From Goniomonas avonlea (lineage: Eukaryota > Cryptophyceae > Goniomonadida > Goniomonadaceae), in contig QUTJ01031781.1 in assembly GCA_003573635.1 (NCBI GenBank), positions 1-18,796 on the forward strand: a stretch of 18,796 nucleotides of DNA. The letters run 5' to 3'. The position numbers and the translations under genes are program-made. The notes under the pieces are model-generated. The model was not told the origin of the DNA and searched no databases. It saw only the letters and a program-made list of their open reading frames with translations. Shown here one piece after another: positions 8,801 to 18,754 of this stretch (positions are counted from its first letter, which is position 1; every line of letters begins with the position of its first letter).

Positions 8801-11800
8801 CACAGGCGGGATCAGCGAGGACAGGACGGCGGCGGGACAATGTCGAGTGATGCTAGTGCATCGTCGAGTACCCCACAGTCACGACAACAACTAAGCGAGA
8901 AAACACAACAAAGTGACAGAGATGACGAACATGTAACTTGACCATCAAAAAGTCATCCCACTTGTAATGGTTGCTGCTAGATAACAAAACAAATGGAGGG
9001 ATACAAATGATCAAATCCACGAGATGCAGAGGATGCTACGACGGGCAAACCTGCGATTCCATAACGGCGATGACAGTGGCCAAACCGTCGTCTTCGACGA
9101 GAGCGAGGTGGAGGCCGTGCGACACCATGCCCAGCAGCACGCCGCTCGCCGTGTGCGCCACGTACTCGCACCCGCCGTGCCGCGTCAACGCTTGCATCGT
9201 CGGCGCGAGACACCTCGCCTGCACCCAAGTGTTATCCAAAGTCTTGTTGTCAGAGTTGGCCCAAATTGAAGAGCGCGCACAGCGGCAACAGAAGCTGAGC
9301 TTGTATGAAATTGATGTCTGCGCTAATTACTGCTGGGGTTGACGATGTTCTGACCTGAACATGTCGCGGCAAGTTCTCGACGATACTCCAGAGAGCGCCC
9401 ACAGCACCGCCGACCAGCTCGTCGCACTGGGAGTGAATCTGCAGCGCCGTCAGCAGCATGTCCACGCCGCCGCCCTCGTGAATTGCATCCGCTTCCAGAG
9501 AGAGCAGGCCCAGGATTGTGGCGCAGTCGCACTGAAGCTGCAGCTCCAGCGGGTGCGAGGACATGATGGTCAAGATCGTGTCGGTCGCGCCACCCTTGAG
9601 TGCTGCCTCCTGCCCCTGGTCCAGCAAGAGAAGATTCTTCAACGCGCTGCCACGCCCGAGTTAGGTCACCCGGTGCGTGCTCACCAGGGTCACGACCGGC
9701 AACACACAGGCACATTGCATACACACCCAACTACAGACAGCAGCGTATGCTTCCTAAAACCGAGACTGCTCCAGACACGCTCGCTGGCACAAGAGAACTA
9801 CAAATGCATGGCCAGGCATGCGGGGTAACACAGAGTGGCGCCGCACCGGCACGCTCGCATCCGCAGGTGAAGGTCACTGGGGTGAGCCCGGAGGGCGAGA
9901 AGAATCGACGTAATTGCATCTGCTTCAACCGCCAACTGTGATGAGCCGCGTCAGTACACGAGGCCATCGCGATGGGTGTGAGTCAAGGAATAGCCACCAA
10001 ATCGCAAATCATCGGGTCCGAAAGTACCTGATGTCCCTCTGTGACGCAAAACAAGGGCCAAATAAAATAATTTACCAACTTGAGTGAGTTGCTGGCGAAA
10101 GCAAGGTTGACAAGCGCTCCACACGCCTGTTCAAGTCAAGTGAGCATGACACCAACGACAGGGCACACAGAGTCACTCGCCAAGAGACTGCGATCCGAGT
10201 CTGTATCCCGTGTTCAGAGTGATCAGTTAGAGTTCCTCTCTCGACATTAGTATGAGAGTCTCTTATCCGAAAGACTTGTATCGTTCCTACCACGGAAGCC
10301 AAAGAGCTCGTGCACAATTGAGCAGCGACTGGGGCGAAGGGCTCAAGTTGCCGTCCGCTCACACTGACAGGGAGTTGCTCCGAGTCGTTTCGCGTCGAGT
10401 CAGCCATGAGAGCCCGCGGATGTTTCGCATTGGGTTCCGTGACTCAAGTGGTCCTTGCAGTCTACGAGTTCGAGCTGGACGGCGCGATGTGAAGTGTGTC
10501 GCGCACCTCTGCTTGCACCTCAGCGTCGAGGGAGAGCGACGACATCGCCTGCAGAACACACTCCAGCCCCTTGGCTTGAGAAATTTCTGATCGCCCCGCG
10601 GAGCTCGTGAATGCAAATGCGCTCAACACCTGCCGCGGGGGTCAAGAAACCAGAGCAGCTCACACAGGACGGGAGGGACAGAGGAAGGGACGCAGGGCGA
10701 GACAAAGGAGAAAAAGAAGGGAGAGACAGAGAGTAGAGGTCGGTCACGTTCACATTGCTTGACTGTAAACTCACATCTGTCGCGTCACAAACAGTACCTG
10801 GCAGCCCTGTGCTTGCAGGCCCGAGTGCAGCGGGTGCCGCCGCATTGTTGACAAACAAGCAGGGACAGCGCCCGCACCGAGAGCAGCCTCCGTGTGCGTG
10901 CCTTCCCACGCCACCGCAGCAAGAAGCCGCAGCACCTGCCGCCACACGTCACGTCGGGCCAATGCTATCCGCCCAAGAGATGCGCATCAGATTGAGTGTC
11001 GGCGGACCTCCTCCGCCGGCCACAAGAACAACAGCAACCCAAGATTGCTCACACAAGGTGACGACTCAGAGAGAGAAAAAAACTGAGTAGAGTGCTCACG
11101 GGGAGCCAGGGTCATGCAGGGGAACGTGGCCTCTCATAGGGAACCCCAAGAGGCCTTGTAAGGCTGAGCGTTCAAGACTGACCTGCTCACAAGCTTCAGC
11201 AGACTCCTTGTGCGTGTCGAGTCCGGAGAGAGCAAGCAACACGGCCTCCCCCCCCTGCGCATCCTCTCGCGTTGCACGATCGGTCTTGATTTCCTCCGCT
11301 CGCTTGTCCCCAGGCAGTTGAACCAGACTGGTACATCTAGTTAGCGCACCGCTGCCAGGTTGGGTCGCTAATCCGCAAACGGGGCACTGGCGTGAAATCT
11401 CGAGAGGTGAAAAGTGAAAAGGCACGCACGGGGTGACGTCAGCGGCCTCCGTCTGCCGTGCGAGACACAGCGCTGCGAAACTCCATCTCGCCATTTCAAC
11501 ACATTCGCCATGTCGCTTGATCGAGGATATTAAAGTCGACGAAAGCTGCAGAATCCGTCAGGCTCCCAAACAAGACTAAAGAAAACGACAATGCTTGAGC
11601 ACCAGAGCGCGATTGCTTCAAACCCGAGGAACGAGCTCATAAATTGAGTCCCGCGATCTGAGTGCGATTAATTATGTTCGGAGAAGACGAGGACAGAGGA
11701 GGGTGAAAAATGCTGAGCCGGAATGACGAACGACCGGCGCGATGCAAACAACGAACGGAAATGCGGGATAAACTCTGTAATGCATGTTGCCACAGAGCCA

Positions 11801-14800
11801 GCAACGTCTCATGTTGTCATCGTGGATCCAGTCGACTCTGAGCCACTGCTGGAATGCGAAAGCTAGAATGCGAAGCCCGTGAGCCCTTGGTTCCAAGGCA
11901 CCAAATGATCGAAATGAAAGCAGGCGCACATTGGGCTCGAGCATGACGGCCCCGTCAATGCACCCGCAGAGGGTGCGGCAGGCCTCCCTCTGCAGCGCTC
12001 GGTCGTCCGGGAACCCTCGCATCGCGCCCAGCACAGCCTGCACGGGCAAGTCATCATAGCCTCCGCTGCCAACGCATGCGCTGCAAGATTGGAACAAGGC
12101 TTCTTGAAAAAATGGTGCTAACTCTTGATCTCGGGGGATCACGTTCACATCTGCCATCAAAGTTCTCTCGGTAGATTGGTCACGGGTTAGAGGCGCGTCG
12201 GTCAGTTGTCAACTTCATCTCGAATTCGCATTCCTTGCGCAGAGAAATTCAGCTGCTACCCGAGCCGAGAGAAGCCAACCAAAATGAAACAGCAAAATGA
12301 GTAGGGATAAGGTGAGGCGGAGCTGCGGGAGCAGGGAGTGTCACCTTGCGCACATCCGGCACTGTGACTAGGGGCACGTCGGCGACCTGCCACAGCTCTC
12401 CCAGCAACTTGCAGCATGTAAACTGCTTGCAGTGTCAGCGGCCCTTGCGACATCGGCAAGCAAACACAATCCGGAAGGTCTCACACCGAGCGATTTACAA
12501 CCACAACCACACGGGGGAGGGAGGCACCTGGAGAACAGCGTGCTGACCGTGGTTCTTCATCCCGTCAGACAGTGAGGAGGCAACACGCAGGACGTCATCC
12601 TTGCGAGAGTTTGAGGCGAGAGCAAGTCTGACGGCAACCTCGCTCCCACACTGGAGCAACTCCGCACTGCTTCTTAGCAGTTATTGCAAGTTCTTAGACA
12701 GACAGAGGCAGCGCGAGAGAAAAAGCGATGCCCGCGCACCAAAAGTGAATTCAGGCGGGGACCGAGTGGGCAATGTTGTGTTTTAGAACAATTGTTCACT
12801 TATGCAGCATCTGAGGATATTCAGATTTGAACAGTGCCAAATGTTCAGGATCGGCACATCAGAAGCCAGAGACGTCGGATGCCATTGAGACAAACTTTTT
12901 GTTCAACGACAAGAGACAAGGTTTCAAAGGCACAGGCAGGCCGAGATGTGTTGCACCTTGCGGAGTGTTCTGCCAGCGCTCGCAGCACAATGTCTAACGA
13001 CCCCTCCTCGGTCTTGAACGGCTGCGCAACAGACCAGACTGCTTTTGGTTCTCTGGGAGTGCCACCGAGCACGGAGTTGGCCCGCAAGAACGTGGGGCGG
13101 CGGCGAGATCCAGAGGACATAAACGACCCAACCTTTTTCAACGAACCGACGCCTGCGCAGGGTGAGTTCCTCCCTTCTTCTCGCCTCTCCTTCACCCTAA
13201 CTCGGAGAATACTGGAATGCCCGCCTTGCCCCCGCCCCCCCCCCCCACTCTCCTCTCTCTTCTCTGGGTGGTACGCGGTCGTGGGAGGAGGTAGGTGATG
13301 GTGGAAGGAGGTGAGGAAGTAGGATGGTAGAATACTGGAAGGCCTCCCCCCCACTCTCCTCCAGGTGGTACGTGGTCGTGGTCGGGTGGTCGGAGGGTGG
13401 ACGAAGTGGGGTGGGAGGACGTAAGGTGGTACATGTGGTGGCAGGGGACACAAGAACGTTTTACTGTGTGGGTGGCGGGGACGTGGTGGTGAAATCTTGG
13501 TGCGGAAGCGATCGGTTCAAGTAGGAAGGGCTCACCAGGGGAGGGCGGGACTTGTGACGGCAGCTTGGGGGTCGGTGGGGTAACTGCCCAGGTCTCACTC
13601 GCCATGGACACTGCAAGCGATGGTGGAGCAAGCGCAATCATGGACAACACAAACTGACACGCCGCCTCCTGTTTCGCAGAAGACGAGGTCAGAACGGGCA
13701 GCTGGCAAATTGAGAAAAGAGCAAACAAAAACGAGGAGGTGTTCAACATTCCGCCAAGGACATCGTCGCACATCGGGAGAAGTTCCCTCCTCTAAGAAAG
13801 AGAACACTGAGAGAGAGAGGAAAGAAAATTCGACCATCCCACGAGAAGGGGGGTGGGTTGGGGGGAGCGACTTACATGGACAGAAGCGCAATCAACATGC
13901 TTCCTCATGCTGTCAAAAACAGCTCGAACAACACCTTCCTCTGTCAACGAGTCCACAATCGAGTTCTTAGCCTCGCCCAGGCACTGCAAAGTCTTCGCTG
14001 CTTGCTCCTGGAACGTTGATATCAACAGCCGCACAAGCCGAACTGAATAAGAAGAAAAAGCACCGGCGACGGGCACTTTGGGGAGGACAGGTCACATGTT
14101 GTCGCACCTGGAACACAGCGGACTCGATGTGCGCTCGCATGGCTTGCGTCACAACCGCGAGCCCACCAGCTTCAAATATGACTTCCGCAATCTTTGGGTG
14201 GTTGACGGCGTGCGCAGTCAGGGCAGCACAGCCAGCCTGTTGGGGTGTCTGTGAGTGAGAGCAGCACAGCCAACCTGCTGGAGTGAGAGCAGGCTGTTGG
14301 GTGCGAGCAGCACAGCCAGCCTAGCCTGTTGGGGCTAGCGAGTGAGAGGGGCACAAGCGATCGGTGAATGGGGAGAGGGCGAGGGTGACATGAGAGGGCG
14401 AGGGAGTGGGAGCAGTGACATGAGAGGGCGAGGGAGTGGGAGCAGTGACATGAGAGGGCGAGGGAGTGGGAGCAGTGACACCATCACCTGCTGCAGCGCC
14501 ACCTCGGCCCCGTGCTCCAGCATTGCGGCGACCACAACCCTCACAGAGCCGTCCTCGACCATCGAATCACGGTGTTCGGGCATGGCCTGCGCGATGCTCG
14601 CCAACAGCCGACTGCCGTACTGCCTGCGCAATCTCTGGTTACGGTCCATGCCCTTCAATTCAGTTTTTTTTGCAAAAGCGATGCTAGCATGGAACAAGTG
14701 TGGGTGTGCAGACCACCTCGACCAGCTAGCATGATACAAGCACAAAGCGCAGAGACCAAGCACAACCCACCGAGCTCTGGCTGATTTGTTGGCAGTCATT

Positions 14801-17800
14801 GTGCTGACGCAGGTTGCGACTGCTCCCTCTTCGACAATGTCCACCGCCAGCTCTCGCGAACCATGAGCCAGAACCTGCAACAACAGTCAGAGCAGTTCAA
14901 TGAACTACAAACACTGTCGCCAGCCACCGACAACGCCCATCAACCCAGCGTGAGCACACACGGAGCACCTGCAGACATGCCATGGCCTCGCATTTGGCCT
15001 CCAGTTCACCATCTCGGAGCACAGCCATGACAGCTTTGACAACCCCAGCCTGCTTGAGCGCGGTCTTGTTCTCTGACGGGCCGAGTGCAATGCCCTTGAG
15101 GGCACTGCAGCCTCGCGCAAGCACGCCCGTGTCCGTCGGGTGCGCCGCCATTCCTGAGCAACATGTTATTTTGCATCGATTCACAAGCTGCGAGCAGCGC
15201 GGGTCCTGGGCGCGATGCTCAGGGTCTGTGTCCGCGTTATGCTTTGCACTTGGTTGAAAACACACACGTCGGCAGGGTCCAAGTCTGGGCCCCAGACAAC
15301 GCGCAAGTTGCGAACAACAGTAATTGAGGTTACGCCAAGGTTGCGAACAGCAGGCATTTCAGTGTCGAGCCTTCCCAAACACATCATCAAAAACTATTCA
15401 TGAATCGTCAGAGAAAGAGACAATCGGAAGACCTGCGATAATGTAGTAGTGCCCGCCAACAGAAGCAACAGCGGCGCAGTTGTCGCGTGCCGCTTGCACC
15501 AGCAGTGGCGGGTCACTCGAGGAAAACGACAGCAAAATACTGAGGGCGCTGCAGCCTTGGTCCTGCACTTGGGCATCGTTCTGGAAGTCTCGCATTGCGC
15601 TGTGGGGCGCTGAGGTGAGTGCGGGCGAGAGTGCAAGGTGAGTTCCGCATCAAGGGCAGCCACATCAGCTCAGCAGTCGACTTGAGTCCACACGGGGGCA
15701 AACGATTCAACAAGGCAACCGCAGGATGAGTGGACTGTGCCGGGAGAGACGAGGGGATGGAGGCCTGAAAGAAATACGCAAGTAATCCGCTCGCAGAGAC
15801 TAGGGAGAAAGGGTGAAAGGGGAGGGGGGGGTTACCGAAGGATGAGTGATACTCCGCCCGCAGATCCAACTGCTGGAAGCACTGACGAAGGAAGCAGTGC
15901 TGTGAAAGCTGCGACGGCTGCACACCCATTTAACTGCACATCTTTATTCTGGGGATGCGTGCGCATAGCGTCCAGAAGTACAGGCACCTGTTCCAATTGT
16001 GTGTAACGAAAATCATCATGACATCCCATCGTTCCGCAGCAAACAAGCTTGAGGGACAGGAGAGAGCGAGAGTTGTGCCTAACAGCAGCAAGCTGAGGGA
16101 GAGCCGTGCCCAACAGCACCAAGATAAGCTTCTCCTATTAGGCCTCCCGCACGCACCAGCATCGGGACATTCTTTGCGACCGAGCGGGTGTCAGGGGAGG
16201 AGACGCTCGAGAGAAGGTGCACAAACTTGAGCACTTGGGCTTGCAGTGCCGGGTCCTTCTCGTGCGCCTTCACGCAGTGCTGAATCACGTGCCATGCTCC
16301 TTCAATCTGTTTTGCTCGAGTGATGGTCCGAACTTGGATAAGTTCAGTGGGCGTTATGTGCGCGCAAATGTGTGCGCACGAGGGTGTGCGCTGGCCACTT
16401 GGATGTGTCAGAGGGTGAGTGAGCGTCGGTGTGCGAGGCAAAGCTGTCTCAGAGTGTCAACACCGGCCCGGCATTGGCTCCATCACCTGCAGCAGCACAC
16501 GCGCGCACGCGGCAGCGTTGGCCTGCGCCAGCTGCGATAGCTTGACGAGTCCCTCCATTTGCATTCCAGGGTCGTATCTGCCGAGGGAGTCAATGAATCA
16601 ACGCACTCCAGGCAACAAGGCCGCACCGAGCCTTGTTCATGCGGGGCAGCAGCGCTCCAATCTCGCGCGCGGCGACTTCCTGGACATCAGAGAGTAAGCC
16701 AGGCCCACCACAAACAACAAAAACTGTCACGAGACACAAAGAATCAGTGATTGGCTGAACACTGGCAGCGTTCGCACTCAACTAACAGGACACGACGCGA
16801 CAAGGGCAAACAAGCATGCCACTCTCGCACTGGAGTGCCCCGCGGTGGACGCTGGCGCTGGCGCATCAGCAGTGGCAAGCGAGACGTGAGAGCGGTCACT
16901 GGCGATGCAACAGACGTACTCGCTTCTCCAGCAGCTGCGCTTGAGCCTCAGTCTCAGCTCGCTTTTGCTCGTCCAGCTGCTCGAGCAACTCCTCCACCTC
17001 TGCGAGGCCTTCCTGCGCTCTCGGCCCCCCTGCCTTTGAGAACGCGGCACGGGCGGTGACGAGGAGGCCCACCGGCTGCGGACAGGGGTCACGAAAACAA
17101 CAAAAGCACAGCAGCGCAAACAAGAGCGACAACAGGAGGTAGCAAGCGATAGAATCAAGACACGCAGGGTCAGAAGGTGAGGTTGCTAATTAGTCGCAGG
17201 CATAGCTGAGCACGAGAGCTGGTGGTCGTGGGTTCAGACTGAGCAAGAGGGGGACAGGAGCCGGAGCAGCAGCGCACCTCCTCGGCAAGACCATCTTTGA
17301 GTGCTTGAACCGCAGCGTCGAGGTTGGCCGTGCCAAGCGAAACCGTCGGGTCTTTATCAATCTCTTCCTTGAGAGCTTTCTGCAACTCCTTGACGGTCTC
17401 CAAGCCCTAGAAATACTGGGTCAGAGCTGAGTCTCTCCGAACTCTTGCAAGCTGGTTGTTTTGACGTCGCGAGGCAGCCACGTGACAAGAACGGCTGGCA
17501 AACGAAACGAAAGCAGTGCCAACCAAACGCTCTGGAAAAAACTTGAGCAAGCATCACCTCGAGACCACGGAACTGGGCGACGTTGAAGCAGGCAATGGCC
17601 TCCTCCAGCGAGTCTTCAGCTCCCCCAGGATCAAACCGCAACCTAAATATCTGGTCCCGAGCAATGTCCACCAACCTGGAAGGGAGAGTGTTCTCAGTGC
17701 CTGATGCAGCAACAGCAGTGACACTGCAGAATGCTGCCTTCACACCACACAGTCGTCACCTCCGCACTGTGTCCTGCGCCACATGTAGCCCACGCTTTGG

Positions 17801-18727
17801 GTCAGACTATACCCTCACACACGCCACAGCGGAAAGGAATTACCTTTCGCCCTCAACACGAGCTTCCTCGAGTGAACCAGCGATGGCAAGCTGAGCCTCC
17901 ACCTCTGCGACCATGGTCCACCCAGCCGCACCCTTGTCGTGCGCCAGCCCGTACTGATTCGCAGCCTGACGCACAAGACTCGCAGCCTCCTCAACCAGGC
18001 CGGCACGCACTGCGACAGCCGCCCTTGCAATGATGTCGTCTCCTGCAGACACCTGCGTCACGGTGCCGTGTGCCCCTCTGCCCTCGCTTGCTCTCACTGT
18101 CAATTTTGGGGAGGGGGGTCACCTCCTTCTCCATGCCCCACGGCCCGGTGGGTCTCTCTCTTCCTGTGTGCCTGCCTCTGCCTCGCCCCCTCCCTCGGTC
18201 CCACTCTCCCTCGCCCTCCCGTTCCCTGGTTCTGTCCGACTCCCGCCCTCCTCACGGCCCTTTGATCACCCGGCGTTTGCATGGAGCACAACACCACGGT
18301 GGGGGTGGTACCTGCTTTGCGATGTCCTTCTCGCTCACGGGCTTCAGTGAGGGCGGACGTGATGCTAGCAAGTTGCTGCAGCAACTCCGCCGCACCAGCC
18401 TTCCGGGCAAACGTGTACGCTTTCTCGGCTGCTTGTATGAGCCGCAATCCCTCCTCCAGGTCACCTGCGCCACAGTCAGCATTGATCGATCCGAGCTTCA
18501 CGGTCATTATGAAAGGCGTTCCGCACCTCCCGCCAGAGCGTGCACGCACCGACCTCGAGATAACAGCAACATCTGTGATCTGAGCGCCTGGGCTTGTGGA
18601 AGACAATACCAGGTCAAAAAGACAGCGCAAGCAAGCAAGCACCTCTGTGCAGCGCGGCACGTGCTTCAGCGGCCAGGTCGTGAGACTTGAGGTCAAGGCG
18701 GTGAGACTCCTCCAGAGATGCCTCCAC
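3850..18727 (-). CDS. Giant TPR-like plus armadillo-repeat protein, 41 exons, 5' partial
   Basis: One minus-strand gene whose start lies beyond the right edge. The 41 chained exons total 5,346 nt: 1,781 aa plus a TGA at 3850-3852. N-terminal TPR-like helical pairs (about 280 aa) lead into roughly 1,430 aa of ARM repeats of about 42 residues. The repeat shape is VQxxGCxxLxxLA, then GGhxxhhxxM, then a conserved H. A 30-residue Gly/Ser/Pro tail closes the protein. No enzymatic domain, signal peptide or membrane helix was seen. ARM and TPR solenoids are protein-binding scaffolds; the partners and role here are unknown. Of 40 internal introns, 30 are phase 0, 7 phase 2 and 3 phase 1. Exon coordinates are given in the four block entries. 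Single-gene status rests on unbroken phase and repeat continuity; a split into two genes cannot be excluded. Confidence 0.75.
4380..4657. repeat. Polypurine tract plus AC/CG alternating tract in an ARM intron
   Basis: On the plus strand 4380-4590 is nearly all purine, with a 14-bp unit like GGGAGGGAGAGAGA repeated about four times at 4430-4480. From about 4600 to 4655 it becomes alternating CA/CG (CACACGCGCGCGCGCACG). In the minus transcript this makes a GT/GC-repeat start to intron 4268-4657, followed by a long pyrimidine run toward its acceptor. Confidence 0.85.
5000..5087. repeat. Degenerate CTGT tetranucleotide tract
   Basis: Imperfect repeats of CTGT and CTGTCTGGCTGT on the plus strand, ending next to the donor of ARM exon 5088-5210. 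Confidence 0.7.
5791..5871. repeat. (AG)n microsatellite followed by CAGACACA tract
   Basis: About 24 perfect AG units at 5792-5839, then AGCGGAGAGAGAGA and CAGACACACAGACACAC up to the donor of ARM exon 5872-5985. On the transcript strand the intron begins GTGTGTCTGTGTGTC and continues as (CT)n. Confidence 0.92.
6801..6856. repeat. Two-copy 32-bp tandem repeat in an ARM intron
   Basis: The 24-mer beginning TCTGTGAGAGTGAAGG occurs at 6801-6824 and 6833-6856, just inside the donor end of the intron after ARM exon 6864-6994. Confidence 0.85.
7030..7105. repeat. Two-copy degenerate repeat, period about 41
   Basis: GTCCGACTGCC occurs at 7045-7055 and 7086-7096, each preceded by a GGTGAG-rich and followed by a TGG-rich flank. 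It lies within ARM intron 6995-7339. Confidence 0.7.
7586..7780. repeat. Minisatellite copying the 5' splice site of an ARM intron
   Basis: Two degenerate copies with period 114. For example AACTGTCATCTGGTCGAG begins at 7640 and AACTGTCGTCTGGTCGAG at 7754, each running into GGACACAC. The second copy ends exactly at the inferred donor (7780); a partial third copy lies at 7669-7707. On the minus strand the intron start GTGTGTCC is therefore present twice. Confidence 0.75.
8049..12166 (-). other. ARM exon block 2 of the giant gene
   Basis: Exons in transcript order: 11930-12166, 11183-11254, 10798-10935, 10507-10629, 10076-10126, 9847-9935, 9355-9646, 9051-9218, 8367-8491, 8049-8199. The 292-nt exon is the longest and holds more than two ARM repeats without an intron (ALKNLLLLDQGQEAALKGG onward). 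Joins restore the motif, for example SLDAEVQAE then ACGALVNLAFAS; LRMRACR then ALKNLLLL; MAAHP then AVVGVQQHCCAALMALA. The first 40 residues of 11930-12166 fit the ARM pattern poorly, so its acceptor (CTACCGAG, with a CTAAC branch site upstream) is less certain. Confidence 0.7.
8530..8645. repeat. Degenerate GTGACA/GTGAGACA tract
   Basis: Irregular repeats of CAGTGAC and CAGTGAGAC near the acceptor end of intron 8492-9050. On the transcript strand it is a pyrimidine-rich CACTGTCTCACTG run. Confidence 0.75.
12990..13795 (+). CDS. Possible small two-exon gene nested antisense in the ARM gene
   Basis: Exon 1, 12990-13161, starts with ATG (context CACAATGTC) and ends at a strong GTGAGT donor (13162). 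Exon 2, 13680-13795, follows a TTTCGCAG acceptor and closes with TAA. The split codon G/AA joins in phase, giving 95 aa. The product is hydrophilic, with PPSTELARKNVGRRRDPED in exon 1 and EEVFNIPPRTSSHIGRSSLL in exon 2. I recognise no family. Its intron would be 518 nt, unlike the 39-55 nt introns of the plus-strand PG-rich gene. Exon 1 overlaps ARM exon 12957-13021 in antisense, and the rest lies in ARM introns. The in-phase join and good donor favour a real gene; chance open frames could explain it equally. Confidence 0.33.
13201..13400. repeat. Two-copy repeat with C-run, period about 123
   Basis: AGAATACTGGAA occurs at 13206-13217 and 13329-13340. Each is followed by a poly-C/ACTCTCCTC segment and a GGTGGTACGYGGTCGTGG segment. 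It lies in ARM intron 13022-13611 and also in the intron of the possible antisense gene. Confidence 0.75.
14223..14334. repeat. Degenerate repeat copying the 3' splice site of ARM exon 14108-14236
   Basis: GCAGCACAGCCAGCCTGTTG (14223) recurs as GCAGCACAGCCAACCTGCTG (14261) and, with a 5-nt insertion, from 14307. A shorter piece AGGCTGTTGGG lies at 14290-14300. The first copy contains the inferred acceptor and the first codons of the exon. Confidence 0.8.
14390..14480. repeat. 30-bp minisatellite, three copies, beside an ARM donor
   Basis: Three near-perfect 30-bp units starting GTGACATGAGAGGGCGAGGG fill the first part of the intron after ARM exon 14488-14619. On the minus strand they stay open and would read as the decapeptide SLLPLPRPLM if retained. 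Confidence 0.9.
16920..18727 (-). other. TPR-like N-terminal exon block of the giant gene
   Basis: Exons in transcript order: 18643-18727, 18312-18464, 17844-18042, 17558-17675, 17278-17406, 16920-17075. Each encodes amphipathic helix pairs with the A..A...F..AG and LEEAxxL pattern of TPR-like repeats, for example AAEARAALHRG, GLVEEAASLVRQAANQYG and AVQALKDGLAEE. The last exon is strongly charged (EVEELLEQLDEQKRAETEA), a likely long helix or coiled coil linking to the ARM part. Junction phases match throughout (1, 1, 2, 0, 0, 0). The first exon has an acceptor (CGCAG at its 5' side), so upstream exons must exist outside the window. Confidence 0.7.
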
Positions 18728-18754
18728 CTGCGGCCGTGTCAGCACCGCGGCCGA

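Larger units (their letters stand above)
12345..16679 (-). other. ARM exon block 1 of the giant gene
   Basis: Exons in transcript order: 16627-16679, 16487-16577, 16157-16306, 15836-15987, 15433-15599, 14969-15153, 14767-14874, 14488-14619, 14108-14236, 13876-14007, 13612-13668, 12957-13021, 12528-12666, 12345-12422. Typical repeat text across junctions: ACLQ then VLAHGSRELAVDIV; SVH then EAACQFVLSMIALAPPSLA; LDIVLRALAEHSA then SAELLQCGSEVAVRLALAS. Splicing restores an intact repeat at nearly every join. The intron between 16487-16577 and 16627-16679 is only 49 nt. The 14488-14619 exon has a CAGGCAG acceptor whose second CAG fits the repeat best. The donor of 12345-12422 is uncertain, because several in-frame GTs exist. 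Confidence 0.7.

Noticed and set aside
8214-8840. 208-codon minus-strand open frame
   Set aside because: It runs mostly through the repeat-rich intron 8492-9050 in a frame that does not carry ARM motifs; the ARM exon here uses another frame.
12845-13453. 202-codon minus-strand open frame across 12957-13453
   Set aside because: Only its low-coordinate part (12957-13021) fits an ARM repeat. The rest is a translation of the C-run/GGTGG repeats in the intron.
13192-13773. 193-codon minus-strand frame with Pro/His-rich text
   Set aside because: Only 13612-13668 shows ARM motifs with matching splice phases. The remainder is intronic repeat.
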